Shown here in pieces: positions 6,532 to 7,865 of a stretch of DNA of 7,865 nucleotides (its first letter is position 1; each line of letters begins with the position of its first letter). A model generated the notes under the pieces. That model was not told the origin of the DNA. It searched no databases and saw only the letters and a list, made by a program, of their open reading frames with translations. The stretch covers positions 1 to 7,865 of the forward strand of contig CAMZED010000067.1 of the NCBI GenBank assembly GCA_947305675.1. The letters run 5' to 3'. Source of the DNA: an uncultured Clostridia bacterium (GTDB lineage: Bacteria; Bacillota; Clostridia; Oscillospirales; CAG-382). The position numbers were made by a program, and so were the translations under genes.

Positions 6532-7353
6532 TTATTCTTCCCACTCTAAACTGAACTCGACGGTTACGTCGCCTTCGCCTAATGCGGAAAGCAGTTCTTC
6601 TTTTGTTACGTTGTTTATTGTGGCGAGTTTTGTGAAAGACCAGGTGTTTTCGCCGTAATAGATCGTTATCTGATCGCCCTGATAAAGAATTACGTCGCCG
6701 GGTTTTGTAGTGATCTGTTCGTCGTTAGCGGGCAATTCAAACGGCAGCTTCCCGACTTTTTCGAAATTGCCGTAATCGTGCATTTTAACTGTGAAAGGAA
6801 CCGATTGATTTTTCAAAGCCTCGGCAGACGAATTATTTTCAAGCGTTGCATAAAAACGCTTTCCGTTTGCTTCGATCAGTAAAACCGCTTTCGGTTCCAC
6901 CCTGTTCTTTCCGTTGGAGATATCCATTATTATTTCACCGTCCCAATCGAGTATTCCGCCGAATTCATAAACGTTTTTATACCCTATATTCCAAAGTTTC
7001 AGAGCGGCTTCTTTACTGCGGCGTCCGCTTCGGCAATACACAAGGATAATCTGTTCAAGATCCGGCAATTCATTTAATTCTTTGTTTTCAATAGTTTCGT
7101 TAGGAATGCATATCGCACCGGGAATATGCCCGGATTCGTATTCATTGTAACTTCTGACGTCAACGATAACGTGACCGTCGTCGCGCGACATCATCTTTTT
7201 TGCTTCCTCGACGGTGATCATATTAATACCGCCTGCTTTGGAAGCGTTTGATGAAGTATTTCCGTCGCAGGTTTTCAGCGAAATGATCAACAAAGTTATT
7301 ACCGCAGCGACAGCTGCGATCCCAACAAAAATCAAAGCGTTTTTCTTAATCAT
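6532..7353 (-). CDS. Membrane-anchored rhodanese fused to a cyclophilin-like domain
   Basis: A 273-residue protein in three parts. A hydrophobic segment (about residues 6-26) acts as a signal anchor, so the rest is probably outside the membrane. A rhodanese domain follows (about 44-143), with Asp65 and Arg67 in DVRS, the HIPGA strand (76-80) and active-site loop CRSGRRS, giving Cys107 as the sulfur-carrying residue. The last part (about 154-272) matches the beta-rich cyclophilin-like fold seen in small bacterial proteins: an NGKRFYATL start, a Phe/Leu-Pro-Phe central strand, the KPGDVILYQGDQITIYYG segment and a closing acidic strand. Rhodaneses move sulfane sulfur; for the cyclophilin-like part no reaction is established. 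Cys29 is not a lipobox cysteine (preceded by LKT). The ATG begins 7 bases after the lysA stop with only a weak ribosome binding site, which suggests coupling. Confidence 0.85.
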   Translation of the reverse strand: MIKKNALIFVGIAAVAAVITLLIISLKTCDGNTSSNASKAGGINMITVEEAKKMMSRDDGHVIVDVRSYNEYESGHIPGAICIPNETIENKELNELPDLEQIILVYCRSGRRSKEAALKLWNIGYKNVYEFGGILDWDGEIIMDISNGKNRVEPKAVLLIEANGKRFYATLENNSSAEALKNQSVPFTVKMHDYGNFEKVGKLPFELPANDEQITTKPGDVILYQGDQITIYYGENTWSFTKLATINNVTKEELLSALGEGDVTVEFSLEWEE

Positions 7354-7360
7354 TTCTGTA

Positions 7361-7865
7361 TCAAATCTCGTTTTTGATCATATCGGCGTAAGATTCGCGT
7401 TTTATTATCAGCTTGTCTTTTCCATCGCAAACCGACACCATCGCCGGGCGCGGAACACGGTTGTAATTGGACGCCATGGAATAATTATACGCTCCGGTCA
7501 CCGCGACGGCTAAAATATCGCCGCGCTTGAAATCCTGCAAAAGCATATCTTCGCCGATAAGGTCGCCGCTCTCGCAATTGCGCCCGGCGATATCGGCGGT
7601 GATGTTTCTTTCGTCAAAAATTCTCGACGCGTTATAAACCGTGTATTTCGAACCGTACAGCGCGTAACGCGGGTCGTCGGTCATACCGCCGTCGACGCAG
7701 ATATAATCTTTATAGCCTGTGATGCGTTTGTGCGAGCCGACGGTATAAAGTGTGATACCCGCGTCCGCCACAAGAAACCTGCCCATTTCAAACATAAACA
7801 CGGGCGGTTCGATTCCGCGTTCGCTTACGAGCGTTTTAAGGGCACTGCTGATTTCCCGCATAACG
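7361..7865 (-). CDS. lysA: Diaminopimelate decarboxylase, C-terminal part (runs off the right edge)
   Basis: The visible 168 residues are the C-terminal barrel part of diaminopimelate decarboxylase, which converts meso-diaminopimelate to L-lysine with pyridoxal phosphate. Family landmarks in order: the phosphate-binding E-x-G-R motif (here EMGR), the DGGM strand with a downstream Arg-Tyr-Ala-Leu-Tyr, the CESGD motif (codons at 7562-7576) with the catalytic Cys and Glu that complete the partner subunit's active site, and the TGAY motif with the cofactor-contacting Tyr, followed by SNYN and RPAMV. The frame continues past the ATG at 7859-7861 to the window edge, so that Met is internal and the N-terminal barrel with the cofactor Lys lies outside. 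The reading frame has no break. It is the first visible gene of the minus-strand operon. Confidence 0.93.
   Translation of the reverse strand, partial: VMREISSALKTLVSERGIEPPVFMFEMGRFLVADAGITLYTVGSHKRITGYKDYICVDGGMTDDPRYALYGSKYTVYNASRIFDERNITADIAGRNCESGDLIGEDMLLQDFKRGDILAVAVTGAYNYSMASNYNRVPRPAMVSVCDGKDKLIIKRESYADMIKNEI

Noticed and set aside
7265..7270. Cys29 of the rhodanese protein as a lipobox cysteine
   Set aside because: The residues before it (LKT) do not fit a lipobox, so a transmembrane anchor is more likely.
1..7865. Insertion sequences, phage genes, CRISPR arrays, defence systems, tRNA or riboswitches
   Set aside because: No transposase, integrase, direct repeat array or RNA fold was seen; genes are packed with gaps below 130 bases.

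Overview
The window reads as a chromosomal segment of an anaerobic Firmicute, most likely class Clostridia. The reasons are strong AGGAG-type ribosome binding sites, tightly packed genes, DHHW-family surface proteins, a clostridial-type MBOAT tail and many clostridial-looking small proteins. The exact family cannot be fixed from the sequence. No mobile element, CRISPR array, tRNA or rRNA was seen.

Left half (1-4862, plus strand): one compact, translationally coupled operon. It starts with the last residues of a gene that looks like an MBOAT membrane O-acyltransferase. Next come two tandem DHHW/AlgX-like SGNH proteins. The first has an N-terminal membrane anchor; the second is a predicted lipoprotein with an apparent YbbR-like domain before the DHHW domain. 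They are followed by an FkbH-like protein (HAD-IIIC plus GNAT-like domains) and a small acyl carrier protein whose start overlaps the FkbH stop by 8 bases. A strong inverted repeat after the carrier protein looks like a terminator that works in both directions.

Together these genes look like a surface acylation machine. FkbH would load a three-carbon glyceryl-type group on the carrier protein, the MBOAT protein would carry it across the membrane, and the DHHW proteins would transfer it to an extracellular polymer. The layout resembles the Dlt system (carrier protein, MBOAT, SGNH-like DltD) and the alginate acetylation system (AlgI, AlgJ, AlgX). Here an FkbH protein sits where Dlt has its adenylating enzyme. 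The glyceryl substrate and the polymer are inference.

Right half (4990-7865, minus strand): a convergent operon, read from right to left. It holds the C-terminal part of diaminopimelate decarboxylase (lysA, cut by the window edge), a membrane-anchored rhodanese fused to a cyclophilin-like domain, a flavin reductase-like FMN protein, and an unrecognised cytoplasmic protein that seems to be an internal duplication. Gaps are 7, 24 and 21 bases, so the four are probably co-transcribed from a promoter outside the window. There is no obvious functional link between the two operons.
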